A stretch of DNA of 64,000 nucleotides from contig NZ_CP087106.1 in NCBI RefSeq assembly GCF_028583545.1, forward strand, positions 4,646,501-4,710,500, read 5' to 3'. This DNA is from Methylobacterium sp. NMS14P. GTDB lineage: Bacteria; Pseudomonadota; Alphaproteobacteria; Rhizobiales; Beijerinckiaceae. The notes under the pieces were generated by a model. The model was not told the DNA's origin, did not search any database, and was given only the letters and a program-made list of their open reading frames with translations. Shown here in pieces: positions 8,918-17,391 of the stretch. The stretch's first letter is position 1. Each line of letters starts with the position of its first letter. The translations under genes and the position numbers were made by a program.

Positions 8918-9361
8918 TCAGGCGGCGCGAACCGTCGCGAGGAAGCGGCCGACCTCGGCACCGAGATGCTCGGATTGCCGCGACAGCTCGGAGGCCGCCG
9001 ACAGGACCTGGCTGGCCGCCGCCCCCGTCTCCTCCGAGGCCTGCGCGACGTTGCGCACGATCTCCTGCGTGGCCGCGCCCTGCTGCTCCACCGCCGCCGC
9101 GATCGACGTCGCCACGGTGTCGATCTCCCGGATCCGCCCCGTGATCCCGCCGATCGCCGTCACCGCCTGCGCGGTCACCCCCTGAACCTCGCCGATCTGG
9201 CGGGCGATCTCCTCGGTCGCCTTGGCGGTCTGCTCGGCCAGCGCCTTCACCTCGGAGGCCACCACCGCGAAGCCCCGCCCCGCCGCACCCGCCCGCGCCG
9301 CCTCGATCGTGGCGTTGAGCGCCAGCAGGTTGGTCTGGCCGACGATGCGCGACAGCCCCCT
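8918..9361 (-). pseudogene. 3' remnant of a methyl-accepting chemotaxis protein
   Basis: The minus strand reads the last about 145 residues of a chemoreceptor. It begins abruptly at [19 protein letters not shown] (the signalling tip) and runs to FLATVRAA and a stop. The sensor, membrane segments, HAMP domain and start codon are missing. Upstream, homology ends about 10 bases before the stop of the LLM monooxygenase gene, so the break lies at about 9361-9371. It differs from the intact receptor at 823-2514 at many positions, so it is a separate paralogue. It could still be made as a fragment, but there is no start signal. Confidence 0.8.
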
Positions 9362-9371
9362 GTGCGGCGCC

Positions 9372-10700
9372 CTATTCCGGCTCCGGGCGCGACAGGCCGA
9401 GATGCGCGCGCAGGGTCGTGCCCGCATACTCCGTCCGGAACAGGCCGCGCTCCTGCAGCAGCGGCACGACTTCGCGCACGAAGTCGCTGAGGCCGTCGGG
9501 GAAGAAGGGCGGCATGACGTTGAAGCCGTCGGCCGCGCCCCCCTCGAACCAGGCCTGCATGCGGTCGGCCACGTCCGCGGCGGTGCCGACGATCATGTGG
9601 TGGCCGCGCCCCGCCGCCACCCGCAGGGCGAGCTGGCGGATGGTCAGGCCCTCCCGGCGTGCCAGGGCGGTGAGAAGCTCGGCGCGGCTGCGGAGCTGGT
9701 CCGAGACCGGCAGGTCGGGCAGGGGTCCGTCGAGGTCGTAGGATGCGAGCGAGTGGCCGACGCGCTCCTCCAGGAGCGGCATCGCGCTGGCGATGGGGGT
9801 CCACTGGTCGAGCTCGATCAGCTTCGCGCTCGCCTCCGCCAGCGTGCGGCCGATCACCGGCAGGAAGCCCGGCATCACCGCCACCGTCGCCGGATCGCGC
9901 CCGAAGCCGGCGACCCGCTGCTTGAGGCTCGCGTAGAAGCTCCGGGCCTCCGCGATGTCCTGCTGGGCGGTGAACACCACGTCCGCCCGGCGCGCCGCGA
10001 GGTCCTGCCCGGGGCCGGACGAGCCGGCCTGGATCAGGATCGGATGGCCCTGCGGCGCGCGCGGGATGTTGAGCGGCCCCTTCACGCGGAAATAGCGGCC
10101 CGCATGGTCGAGGATCCGCACCTTGGCGGGGTCGGCGTAGACCCCGCGGGCCTTGTCCTTGACGAAGGCGTCGTCGTCCCAGCTGTCCCAGAGACCGCAG
10201 ACCACGTCCACGAACTCCTCGGCGACCGCGTAGCGCTCGTCGTGCGCCGGGTGCTCCTTGGAGAAGTTGTTGGCGGTGCGGGCGTACGAGGTGGTGACGA
10301 CGTTCCAGGCCGCCCGGCCGCCGCTGAGATGATCGAGCGACGCGAAGGCGCGGGCCACGTGGTAGGGCTCGCCGTAGGTGGTCGAGGCCGTCGCCGCGAG
10401 GCCGATCCGGTCCGTCACCATGCTGAGCGCGCTGAGCAGCGTCAGCGGCTCGAACCGGGCGATCATGGACGGGTGGGCGTCGACAGCGCTGGTGAGGCCG
10501 TCCGCCAGGAAGACCATGTCGAACTTGGCGGCCTCGGCCATCTGGGTGACGCGGCGCAGGAGGTCGAAATTCTCGCTGCCCGCCTCCGCGCTCGGGTGGC
10601 GCCAGCCCGAGACGTGGTGGCCGGCCCCCTGGAGGAACAGGCCCAGATGCATCTGGCGCGGCGCGGCGGCGGTCCGGTCGGTCGTCATGGGGCGGCTCAC
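9372..10700 (-). CDS. LLM-class flavin-dependent monooxygenase (NtaA/SnaA/DszA family)
   Basis: A 442-residue TIM-barrel oxygenase expected to use FMNH2 from a separate reductase. Family hallmarks are [20 protein letters not shown] near the start, [16 protein letters not shown], the [20 protein letters not shown] segment, [32 protein letters not shown], and [18 protein letters not shown] near the end. Relatives oxidise nitrilotriacetate, EDTA, sulfones and other organosulfur compounds. It is the last gene of the minus-strand cluster starting at 16882. The GTG start overlaps the PrpD stop as GTGA; an ATG four codons in (10688) is the alternative. No flavin reductase is encoded nearby. Confidence 0.88.
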   Translation of the reverse strand: MSRPMTTDRTAAAPRQMHLGLFLQGAGHHVSGWRHPSAEAGSENFDLLRRVTQMAEAAKFDMVFLADGLTSAVDAHPSMIARFEPLTLLSALSMVTDRIGLAATASTTYGEPYHVARAFASLDHLSGGRAAWNVVTTSYARTANNFSKEHPAHDERYAVAEEFVDVVCGLWDSWDDDAFVKDKARGVYADPAKVRILDHAGRYFRVKGPLNIPRAPQGHPILIQAGSSGPGQDLAARRADVVFTAQQDIAEARSFYASLKQRVAGFGRDPATVAVMPGFLPVIGRTLAEASAKLIELDQWTPIASAMPLLEERVGHSLASYDLDGPLPDLPVSDQLRSRAELLTALARREGLTIRQLALRVAAGRGHHMIVGTAADVADRMQAWFEGGAADGFNVMPPFFPDGLSDFVREVVPLLQERGLFRTEYAGTTLRAHLGLSRPEPE

Positions 10701-12022
10701 GGCTGGGCGAGGAGCTGGAGGAGGCGCGCGAGATCGCCGGCATCGCGCATGGTGCGGACGAGATCCGGCACCGCGCTCAGCGCGTCGGATCCCGCGGTGG
10801 CGTCCCGGAACTTGGCGTCGGCATCGTCGAGCCCGGGCAGGCCGTCGACGCGCCGCCGCGCGGTGCGGCCCTGCGCGTCGGCGATCTCCACCACCACGAA
10901 CCGCGTCGCCGGATCGGCGGACAGGCGGGGCGCGGATTCGTCGTGCCGGCGCTCGACCCGCGCGGCGAGCGCCGCGAGGTCGGGGCGGACCGGGCGCGCG
11001 TCGAAGTGGTCGAGGCGCACCGCGCCGTCCACCAGGGCGGCGGCCAGGATGTATTCGGGGCTGAAGCGGGCCTCGATGCCGGTGCCCGGCGCGCGGATCA
11101 CCAGGGCGGCGTCGCCCCCCGGCGGGAAGGTGATGGTCGCCCGCGCGGCGTCGCGAAACCCCTCGCGATGGAAGGCGAGGCCGGCCACCGCCACCGGATG
11201 GGCCGCCGTGCAGCAGGGGAACGCCTTCAGGGTCAGGCCAGGGCGGAGGATCTGCCAGGGCGCCCCCCAGCCCTCGCGGACGCGCTCGGGCCGCGCCTCG
11301 CCGAAGCCGTAGACCTGCAGGAAGCCGTTGGCGCCGTCGAGGCTCTCGGGGGCGCCGGACAGGCCGGCCTCGGCGAGGCGGGCCGCGATCAGGCCGTTGC
11401 GGGCGGCGAGCCCGGCATGGAGCGGCTTGGCGTCGAACCCGAACTGCAGCCGCAGCCCGGCGGCCTGCGTGGCGCCGAGACCGAGAGCGATCGCGGTCGT
11501 CTCGGCCGAGAACCCGCGCAGATGCGCGATCGCGGCGGCCGCGCCGAGGGGCCCCAGCGTCGCGGTGGCGTGGAAGCCGCGCTCGTAGTGGGTGGGACCG
11601 ATGGCGCGGCCGAGATGGGCCATCGTCTCCAGGCCGACCAGGTAGGCCGCGAGGAACGCTTCGGCGGAGGGCGGCGCCTCCGGGTCGAGGGCCGCCAGGA
11701 GCGCCGGCACGATCACCGTGGTGGGATGCCCGCGCACGCTCGCGTGGACGTCGTCGTAGTCGAGCACGTGGCCGGCATAGCCGTTGAGGACGGCGGCGAG
11801 GAGCGGGTCCGCGGGCCGGGTCGAGCCGATGACCGGGGACCGGCCGGGCGTGTCGCCCATCGCGGTCCGCACGGTCACGACGGTGTGGTCCCGGCTGCCC
11901 GCGAGGGCGCAGGCGAGGAAGTCCACCAGGGCGAGGCGCGCCGCCGCCATCGCGGCGGTATCGGCGTCCGGACGGGACCCCGCGATGGAATCCGCCAGCG
12001 CGGCGGTGAGCGAGTCCGGCAT
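10697..12022 (-). CDS. MmgE/PrpD family protein
   Basis: A 441-residue member of the family that includes 2-methylcitrate dehydratase and cis-aconitate decarboxylase. Conserved features include LALVDFLACALAGS, the HVLDYDDVHASVRGHPTTV active-site region, HYERGFHATATLGPLGAAAA, KPLHAGLAARNGLIAA and LTLKAFPCCTAAHP. It probably dehydrates or isomerises a carboxylic acid. There is no methylcitrate synthase beside it, so a role in propionate catabolism is unlikely. Its position between importer and monooxygenase suggests it handles the imported compound or its product. It overlaps both neighbours by four bases (ATGA at 12022, GTGA at 10697-10700). Confidence 0.87.
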   Translation of the reverse strand: MPDSLTAALADSIAGSRPDADTAAMAAARLALVDFLACALAGSRDHTVVTVRTAMGDTPGRSPVIGSTRPADPLLAAVLNGYAGHVLDYDDVHASVRGHPTTVIVPALLAALDPEAPPSAEAFLAAYLVGLETMAHLGRAIGPTHYERGFHATATLGPLGAAAAIAHLRGFSAETTAIALGLGATQAAGLRLQFGFDAKPLHAGLAARNGLIAARLAEAGLSGAPESLDGANGFLQVYGFGEARPERVREGWGAPWQILRPGLTLKAFPCCTAAHPVAVAGLAFHREGFRDAARATITFPPGGDAALVIRAPGTGIEARFSPEYILAAALVDGAVRLDHFDARPVRPDLAALAARVERRHDESAPRLSADPATRFVVVEIADAQGRTARRRVDGLPGLDDADAKFRDATAGSDALSAVPDLVRTMRDAGDLARLLQLLAQP

Positions 12023-12816
12023 CAGATGCCCTCCCGGTCCTGCACCGCGTCCCGGAATCCCTGGAAGCCGCCGATGAACTGGCGGATGCGCGGGTTGTCG
12101 GACCGGTAGAACAGCTCCGCGGGCGGCGCCTGCGCGACGATGCGGCCGTTCTCGGTGAACGCGATCGTGTCGCTGATCTCCTCGGCGAAGCGCATCTCGT
12201 GGGTGACCAAGATGCTGGTCAGCCCCTCGCGGACGAGCTCGCGGATCACGGCCAGCACCTCGCCGACCATCTCGGGATCGAGGGCCGAGGTCACCTCGTC
12301 GAACAGCACGAGCTCCGGCCGCATGGCGAGCGCGCGGGCGATGGCGACGCGCTGCTGCTGGCCGCCGGACAGCGCGCCCGGATAGGCCGATACCTTGTCG
12401 GCGAGGCGGACCCGGGCGAGGAGGTCCCGGGCGTGGCCCTCCGCCTCGTCCCGCGGCACCTTGAGGATCCGGACCGGCGCCAGGGTGATGTTCTCCAGCA
12501 CCGTGAGGTGCGGGAACAGGTTGTACTGCTGGAACACGACCCCGATGCGCTTGCGCAGGGCGATCCGCTCGGCCTCGGTTCTCAGGGCGTCGACCCGCAC
12601 ACCCGCCACGGTGATCCGGCCCGCCTGCGGCTGTGCGAGCCCGTTGATGCAGCGCAGGATCGTGGACTTGCCCGATCCGGACGGGCCGATGATCGAGACC
12701 GCGTCGCCCTTGGCCACGGTGAGGTCGATGCCCTTGAGCACCTCGACGGCGCCGAAGGACAGGTGGACATCCTGGAGGTCCACGAGGATCGGCCGGTTTG
12801 CGGGGTCTTGAGCCAT
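12022..12816 (-). CDS. Polar amino-acid-type ABC transporter ATP-binding protein
   Basis: A 264-residue ATPase of the GlnQ/HisP type. Motifs are Walker A GPSGSGKST (about 44-52), Q-loop VVFQQYNLFPHLTVLEN, signature LSGGQQQRVAIARALA, Walker B LVLFDEVTSALD and the switch His in ILVTHEMRFAEEISD. It would power the two permeases encoded just upstream, with the binding protein at 14401-15249. The set is complete: one ATPase, two permeases and one binding protein. The stop overlaps the PrpD start. Confidence 0.93.
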   Translation of the reverse strand: MAQDPANRPILVDLQDVHLSFGAVEVLKGIDLTVAKGDAVSIIGPSGSGKSTILRCINGLAQPQAGRITVAGVRVDALRTEAERIALRKRIGVVFQQYNLFPHLTVLENITLAPVRILKVPRDEAEGHARDLLARVRLADKVSAYPGALSGGQQQRVAIARALAMRPELVLFDEVTSALDPEMVGEVLAVIRELVREGLTSILVTHEMRFAEEISDTIAFTENGRIVAQAPPAELFYRSDNPRIRQFIGGFQGFRDAVQDREGI

Positions 12817-12828
12817 AAGGTCCGGCGG

Positions 12829-13596
12829 TCAGCGGCGGGCGAGGCGGCGTTCGAGCCGCCGGGTCAGACGCGAGATCGGGTAGCAGAACAGGAAGAAGGC
12901 GAGCAGCACCGTCAGGTAGATCGCGACGGTGAAGTCGTCGCGGCGCACGGCCGTGCTGGCATCGGTCGCGGCGTGGAGCAGCTCGTGGACGCCGACCAGG
13001 GAGGCGAGCGCCGTGCTCATGGTGATCGACGCGTAGAGGTTCATCCAGGGCGGCAGCGCCCGGCGCAGGCACTGGGGCAGGATGATCCAGCGCAGGGTCT
13101 GCCCCCGCGACAGGCCGATGCCCTTGGCGGCGTCCCACTGCGTCGTCGGCACGGACTGGATCGCGCCGCGCGCGATCTCGGCGACGTAGGCCGCGGCGGG
13201 AACCGCGAGGCCGAGCACCGCCTTCAGCCAGTCGGGAAACGGCAGGTAGTTGCCGGCCACCACGATCTCGAACGGGAAGATGTAGGTGGTGGCGAAGATC
13301 AGCACGAGGTGCGGGGCGTTGCGGAAGACCTGCACGTAGGCCACGGCCGGGGCGCGCACGAGCCGCGCGGCCGACAGCTCCATGGCGCCGAGGACGACGC
13401 CGCCGAGCGTCCCCAGCGTCATGGCCAGCACGCTGATCACGACGTTCATGACGAAGCCCGAGGCGAGATAGGGCAGCCAGTCCAGCAGGTCGCGGGTGAG
13501 CCGCGCGTCGAGGAGCCACCCGAGCAGGCCGGCCGCGGCGAGCCAGGGCCAGGCCGCGCGCAGGGCGAAGCGGACGGGAAGCGCGGCGGCGCTCAC
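12829..13596 (-). CDS. Polar amino-acid-type ABC transporter permease (second)
   Basis: A 255-residue inner-membrane protein with about five hydrophobic segments. It carries the family EAA-like loop (GIGLSRGQTLRWIILPQCLRR) and the N-terminal HisM/GlnP-type features (VQVFRNAPHLVLIF). It pairs with the permease at 13593-14336. The GTG start (13596) overlaps the first permease's stop as GTGA. The N-terminal about 40 residues hold an additional hydrophobic segment before the domain. Confidence 0.9.
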   Translation of the reverse strand: MSAAALPVRFALRAAWPWLAAAGLLGWLLDARLTRDLLDWLPYLASGFVMNVVISVLAMTLGTLGGVVLGAMELSAARLVRAPAVAYVQVFRNAPHLVLIFATTYIFPFEIVVAGNYLPFPDWLKAVLGLAVPAAAYVAEIARGAIQSVPTTQWDAAKGIGLSRGQTLRWIILPQCLRRALPPWMNLYASITMSTALASLVGVHELLHAATDASTAVRRDDFTVAIYLTVLLAFFLFCYPISRLTRRLERRLARR

Positions 13597-14336
13597 GCGC
13601 CGTATCCCGGCACGGCGAGGCGGCGCTCCACGAGGCGGCCGATCCGCGACACGGTCAGGTTGATGAGCCCGAAGAACAGCAGGATCACGATCATCAATTC
13701 GAGCACGTTGTCGCGCTGCGTCCAGATCATGATCGACGCGTAGGTGACCTCGTTGACGGCGATCGCCGAGCCGATGGTGGTGAGCTTCACGAGGTTGACG
13801 AGGTTGTTCACGAGCGCCGGCAGCGCCGTGCGGAGCGCCAGCGGCAGCGTCACGTAGCGCAGGATCTCCAGGCCCGAGAAGCCGGTCGCCTGGGCGGCCT
13901 CGACGAGCGGCGCCGGCACGGCCTCGATCCCGCCGCGCAGGGCCTCCGCGTGGAAGGCCGCGACGTGCAGGCCCGTCACCGCCACCACCCAGAAGACGGG
14001 GCTGAACGGGTTGTGCGCCGCGCCGCCCAGCGCCCGGGACAGGAGCATGTTCAGCGCGAAGAACGCGAACATGAGCTGGACCAGCGTCGGCGTGTTGCGC
14101 GTCAGCTCGACATAGGCCCGCACCGGCCCGGCGAGCCACGGGCGGCCGGAGGTCAGGGCCGCCGCGAAGGCGGTCCCGGCCGCGAGGCTCAGCGGGATCG
14201 CCAGGACGACGAGCAGCAGCGTCATGGCCATGCCAGCCAGCCAGGAGCGAACCTCGCCGCCGCTCAGCAGGAAGTCGTAGTGCAGCCCCAGGGTGGCCGC
14301 GCCGGCGATGAAGCGCTGCAGGACCGCGTCGATCAT
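13593..14336 (-). CDS. Polar amino-acid-type ABC transporter permease (first)
   Basis: A 247-residue HisQ/GlnP-type permease. About five membrane segments are visible, with the conserved VELTRNTPTLVQLMF motif and the coupling loop QATGFSGLEILRYVTLPLALR that would dock on the ATPase. It is the first permease after the binding-protein gene and overlaps the second by four bases. The two permeases are expected to form a heterodimer in the inner membrane. Confidence 0.9.
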   Translation of the reverse strand: MIDAVLQRFIAGAATLGLHYDFLLSGGEVRSWLAGMAMTLLLVVLAIPLSLAAGTAFAAALTSGRPWLAGPVRAYVELTRNTPTLVQLMFAFFALNMLLSRALGGAAHNPFSPVFWVVAVTGLHVAAFHAEALRGGIEAVPAPLVEAAQATGFSGLEILRYVTLPLALRTALPALVNNLVNLVKLTTIGSAIAVNEVTYASIMIWTQRDNVLELMIVILLFFGLINLTVSRIGRLVERRLAVPGYGA

Positions 14337-14374
14337 GCCGGCCGTGCCGCCGCCCGTGCCGCCGGCCGCGTCCG

Positions 14375-14407
14375 GATCACGGCATCGATCACGGCATCGA
14401 TCACGGC
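14375..14407. repeat. Short tandem repeat of GATCACGGCATC
   Basis: Two full 12-base units (14375-14386, 14387-14398) and a partial third (to 14407) run into the last codons of the binding-protein gene. This looks like simple slippage expansion between two operon genes; no function is apparent. Confidence 0.6.
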
Positions 14408-15249
14408 TTGGCCTGCGCGGCGAACTTGCGCTGCTCCTCCTCCAGGAAGGTCGGGTCGACCAGCCGGTTCGCCTTGGCCATGGCCAGCATGGCCCCCGAG
14501 CCGTGCAGGTCCCGCACCGCCGCGTCGAGGGCCGCGCTCGTGTCGTGCTCGCCCTTGCGCAGCCAGATCACGGAATCGGCCGGCTCCAGCTCGGTGGGGA
14601 TGACGATGGCGTAGTCCTTCCACGCGTCCGGACGGTCGGCGAGCAGGAGCTTGATCGTCGGCGCCACGTGGACCGCCACCACGCAGTTGCCGCCCTGGAG
14701 CGCCAGCATCGACTCGGGCTGGCTCGGGATCCCCTTCACCACGGCGCCGTAGGTGTCGGCCAGCGGCTGCGCGTAGTTCGAGCCCTGCGAGATGCAGACC
14801 GGCTTGCCCTTCAGGTCCGCCCAGTCGTGGATGCCGCTGTCCTTGCGGCCCAGCGCGGCGCCCCCGGCGCGGTCGTAGGGCGTCGGCACGTGGTCGAGGA
14901 TCTTCGCGCGGTCCGCCGTGTACTGCATGTTGGCGATCAGGATATCGACCTTGCCCTGCTGCAGGAACTGCACGCGGTTGGGCGGCGTGACGGTCACCAG
15001 CTCGACCTTGACGCCGAGCTTGTCGGCGAGCGCCCGGGCGAGGTCGATGTTGAAGCCCTTCTCGGCGCGGGTCTGCGGGTCGATGTACCCGAACGGGGCC
15101 CCCGACAGGATGATGCCGACCGTGAGCTTCTGGCGGCCCTTGATCCGGTCGAGGGTCGCGTCCGCGCGGGCCGCCGTCCCCACGACCAGACTCAGCGACG
15201 CCAGCGCGAGCGCGCCGAGGCAGGATTTCAACGAGGGGGTGCGCGCCAT
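14401..15249 (-). CDS. ABC transporter substrate-binding protein (polar amino-acid family 3)
   Basis: A 282-residue periplasmic binding protein. It starts MARTPSLKSC with a Sec signal peptide to about residue 27 (VVGTAARAD). The fold signature reads LTVGIILSGAPFGYIDP, then EKGFNIDLARALADKLGVKVELV and VDILIANMQYTADRAKILD. These are hallmarks of the family binding polar amino acids or opine-like compounds. The ATG at 15249 is chosen because it directly precedes the signal peptide; a start 19 codons upstream would bury it. It feeds the permease pair and ATPase downstream. The true ligand is unknown. Confidence 0.9.
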   Translation of the reverse strand: MARTPSLKSCLGALALASLSLVVGTAARADATLDRIKGRQKLTVGIILSGAPFGYIDPQTRAEKGFNIDLARALADKLGVKVELVTVTPPNRVQFLQQGKVDILIANMQYTADRAKILDHVPTPYDRAGGAALGRKDSGIHDWADLKGKPVCISQGSNYAQPLADTYGAVVKGIPSQPESMLALQGGNCVVAVHVAPTIKLLLADRPDAWKDYAIVIPTELEPADSVIWLRKGEHDTSAALDAAVRDLHGSGAMLAMAKANRLVDPTFLEEEQRKFAAQAKP

Positions 15250-15374
15250 GACGGCTCCGGTGCGATCAGCGAGGCGGGATTCTCCATACGGGTCGCCGGC
15301 AAGCACGGGAAGCCGGATCGATCCGCGGGGGAACCTTCCGCCCGCCGGTCCCTCGCCGCGGCGCGGCCGGTCCG

Positions 15375-16328
15375 TCAGGTCCGCGGCGTCCAGACCGCGT
15401 CCCGGACCTGGATCGGCCGCGGGAGGAGCCCGAGCCGATGGAACCGGTCGGCGGTCGATTGCTGCTTGGCCAGGAGCGCGTCCGTGACCGGGCCGACGCC
15501 GAACTCGGAGCGCGCGGCGACGGTCGTCTCGATCGGGTACGGGACGCCGGTCACGCTCGACAGCGCCTGCGCGACCTGATCCCGGTGGGCCTCTGCCCAG
15601 GCGGCCGAGTCCGCCAGAGCCGCCACCGTCGCCGTGACGACGCCCGGATACCGGTCGGCGAAGTCCCGGCGCGCCAGGAAGAAGTCCGACACGGCGTGGA
15701 TCTGCCGCGAGGTGGTGAGGACCCGCGTGTCGTCGTGCGCCTGCGCCAGGGCGAGGTAGGGATCCCAGATCACCCAGGCGTCGACGCTGCCGTTCGTGAA
15801 GGCAGGGCCGGCGTCGGAGGGCAGCAGGTAGGCGGGCCGGATGTCGGAGAAGGCGAGGCCCGCCTTCTCCAGGGCCGTCACCAGCAGGTTGTGCGAACTG
15901 GTGCCCCGCGCCACCGCGACGGCCCGGCCCTTGAGGTCGGCGACGGTGCGGATCGGCGAGCCTGCCTTCACCACGACGGCCTCGCCGTCGCCGGACAGCA
16001 CCGAGGCGCCGACATAGACGAGGTCGTTGCCGGCCGCCTGCGCGAAGATCGGCGGCGTGTCCCCGGCGAAGCCGAAATCGATGCTGCCCGCGTTGAGGGC
16101 CTCCAGCAGCGGCGGCCCGGCCTGGAACTCGACCCAGCGGACAGCGACGCCCTGCGGCGCGAGGCGCGTCTCGATGACGCCCTGCCGGCGCGCCACCACG
16201 ACCACGCCGACCTTCTGGTAGCCGATCCGGAACTCCTTCGGCGCCGCGTCCCCCGCGGCCGCGCCGGTGGCGAGACCGGCCCCGAGGGCGAGGATCAGGG
16301 CCGCGGCGCGGCGTCGTGTGGTCGTCAC
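15375..16328 (-). CDS. Sulfonate-type ABC transporter substrate-binding protein (SsuA-like, orphan)
   Basis: A 317-residue NitT/TauT-family binding protein with a signal peptide (TTTRRRAAALILALGAGL) and the SsuA-like blocks FRIGYQKVGVVVVARRQG, PPLLEALNAGSIDFGFAGD, VAVARGTSSHNLLVTALEKAG and VDAWVIWDPYLALAQ. SsuA proteins bind aliphatic sulfonates and usually work with SsuB and SsuC; neither is encoded in this window. Its GTG start overlaps the OsmC stop as GTGA. It may serve a distant SsuBC. Together with the LLM monooxygenase it points towards organosulfur uptake. Confidence 0.85.
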   Translation of the reverse strand: MTTTRRRAAALILALGAGLATGAAAGDAAPKEFRIGYQKVGVVVVARRQGVIETRLAPQGVAVRWVEFQAGPPLLEALNAGSIDFGFAGDTPPIFAQAAGNDLVYVGASVLSGDGEAVVVKAGSPIRTVADLKGRAVAVARGTSSHNLLVTALEKAGLAFSDIRPAYLLPSDAGPAFTNGSVDAWVIWDPYLALAQAHDDTRVLTTSRQIHAVSDFFLARRDFADRYPGVVTATVAALADSAAWAEAHRDQVAQALSSVTGVPYPIETTVAARSEFGVGPVTDALLAKQQSTADRFHRLGLLPRPIQVRDAVWTPRT

Positions 16329-16882
16329 GCGGGGATCTCCGTCGCGGGGTGGGCGGGCGCCTCGACCGGCTCGAACCGGCCGGTCACGGCTTGCGGAAGA
16401 CGCAGCAGGTTGAGGATCGGGCAGACCGCCTCCACGCGGGCCTGGAGCGCCTCGATCCGCGCGGGATCCGCCTCCGACCCGATCCGGACCGCGTAGGCGA
16501 GGTCCTGCGGGTGAACCGGGATGTCGGCGAACCCCTCCGCGCCGGCCCGCGGATCGAAGGTGCCGGTCACCTCGACCTCCAGGGAGGCGATCGGCAGGTC
16601 CTGCAGCGCGGCCTGGATCAGCACGGTGTGGGCGAGGCACGAGCCCAGGACGCCGAGCTGCAGCTCGGGCGAGCCCGGCCCGAGATCGGAGCCCGCGAAG
16701 TCCGGCAGGCTGTCGGTGACGACCGCGTGCCGGCGGATGCTGATCCGGCGCGCGCCGCTGCGCCCCTCCACGGTGGCCCGCGCCGACAGCGGGACGGGCG
16801 AGACCGCGCCGCGCCGGATCCGCGCCGCGCGGTCCGCCAGCGCGCGCCTCTTGTCGTCGAGATAGGCATCGAGGGTGGACAT
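16325..16882 (-). CDS. OsmC-family protein
   Basis: A 185-residue protein of the OsmC/Ohr superfamily of thiol-dependent peroxidases. The two expected cysteines are present: Cys82 in VLGSCLAHTVLIQ and Cys154 in EAVCPILNLL. OsmC-like proteins are found beside sulfur-acquisition genes in several proteobacteria, perhaps guarding against thiol or sulfite by-products; that link here is inferred from position. It is the first gene of the minus-strand cluster and overlaps the SsuA-like gene by four bases. Confidence 0.85.
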   Translation of the reverse strand: MSTLDAYLDDKRRALADRAARIRRGAVSPVPLSARATVEGRSGARRISIRRHAVVTDSLPDFAGSDLGPGSPELQLGVLGSCLAHTVLIQAALQDLPIASLEVEVTGTFDPRAGAEGFADIPVHPQDLAYAVRIGSEADPARIEALQARVEAVCPILNLLRLPQAVTGRFEPVEAPAHPATEIPA

Positions 16883-17391
16883 GCGTTACGATCCGGCGCG
16901 GCAGGACATCCGGGACTTTCCCGAGACAATCCCAGGATAGCGCGCGGCCGGCAGAATGAGCTTTCGTAGTTCTCTTACCGGCGGGAAGGTCTTTCCGGGA
17001 CGAGGGCTGCCGGAAGACCGAAGCGATGCCCGTGCAGACCATGCACCGCCGTCGCGGAGATCGCGGCCCGGAGGCCGGGTCGACGCGCGGGACGCCAAGA
17101 AGCGCGCCGGTGTCGACCGGGTAGCCGATGTTGGAGCTTGCGCAGCGCGTCCGGGACGGCCCAGGGCCCGTCGTAGAACCGCGCCGCGCCGGCCACGAGC
17201 AGGGTGCCCTCGCCCAGCGGGAGCGAGGCGATCGACGGGCCCCGCTCGTCGCCGAAGCTGCCGACCGTGGTCAGCGCGAGGTTCTTCGGCACGCTGTCGA
17301 GAGAGTCGATGCGACCGGGCCCGCGGAGGCGAAGGTCGCCGTCGCGCACGAAGTACGGCCCCTTGTGGAACTCAACCGCGCCGACGAGCTC
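16883..17391. other. 509-base region with an unrecognised open frame below the nikR remnant
   Basis: On the minus strand the frame of the nikR tail continues from 17391 to a stop at 16975. The sequence does not resemble NikR (for example VEFHKGPYFVRDGDLRLRG and LPLGEGTLLVAGAARFYDG). The first about 85 residues look like genuine protein, and the rest is Arg-rich and shadow-like. It may be a fragment of another gene joined to nikR by deletion. I do not recognise the family. The OsmC promoter must lie in 16883-16975, where the AT-richer stretch near 16950-16975 is the likeliest place. Confidence 0.3.

Noticed and set aside
14375..14407. Tandem 12-base repeat considered as a CRISPR-like array
   Set aside because: Units are adjacent without spacers and only 2.7 copies long; simple slippage repeat.
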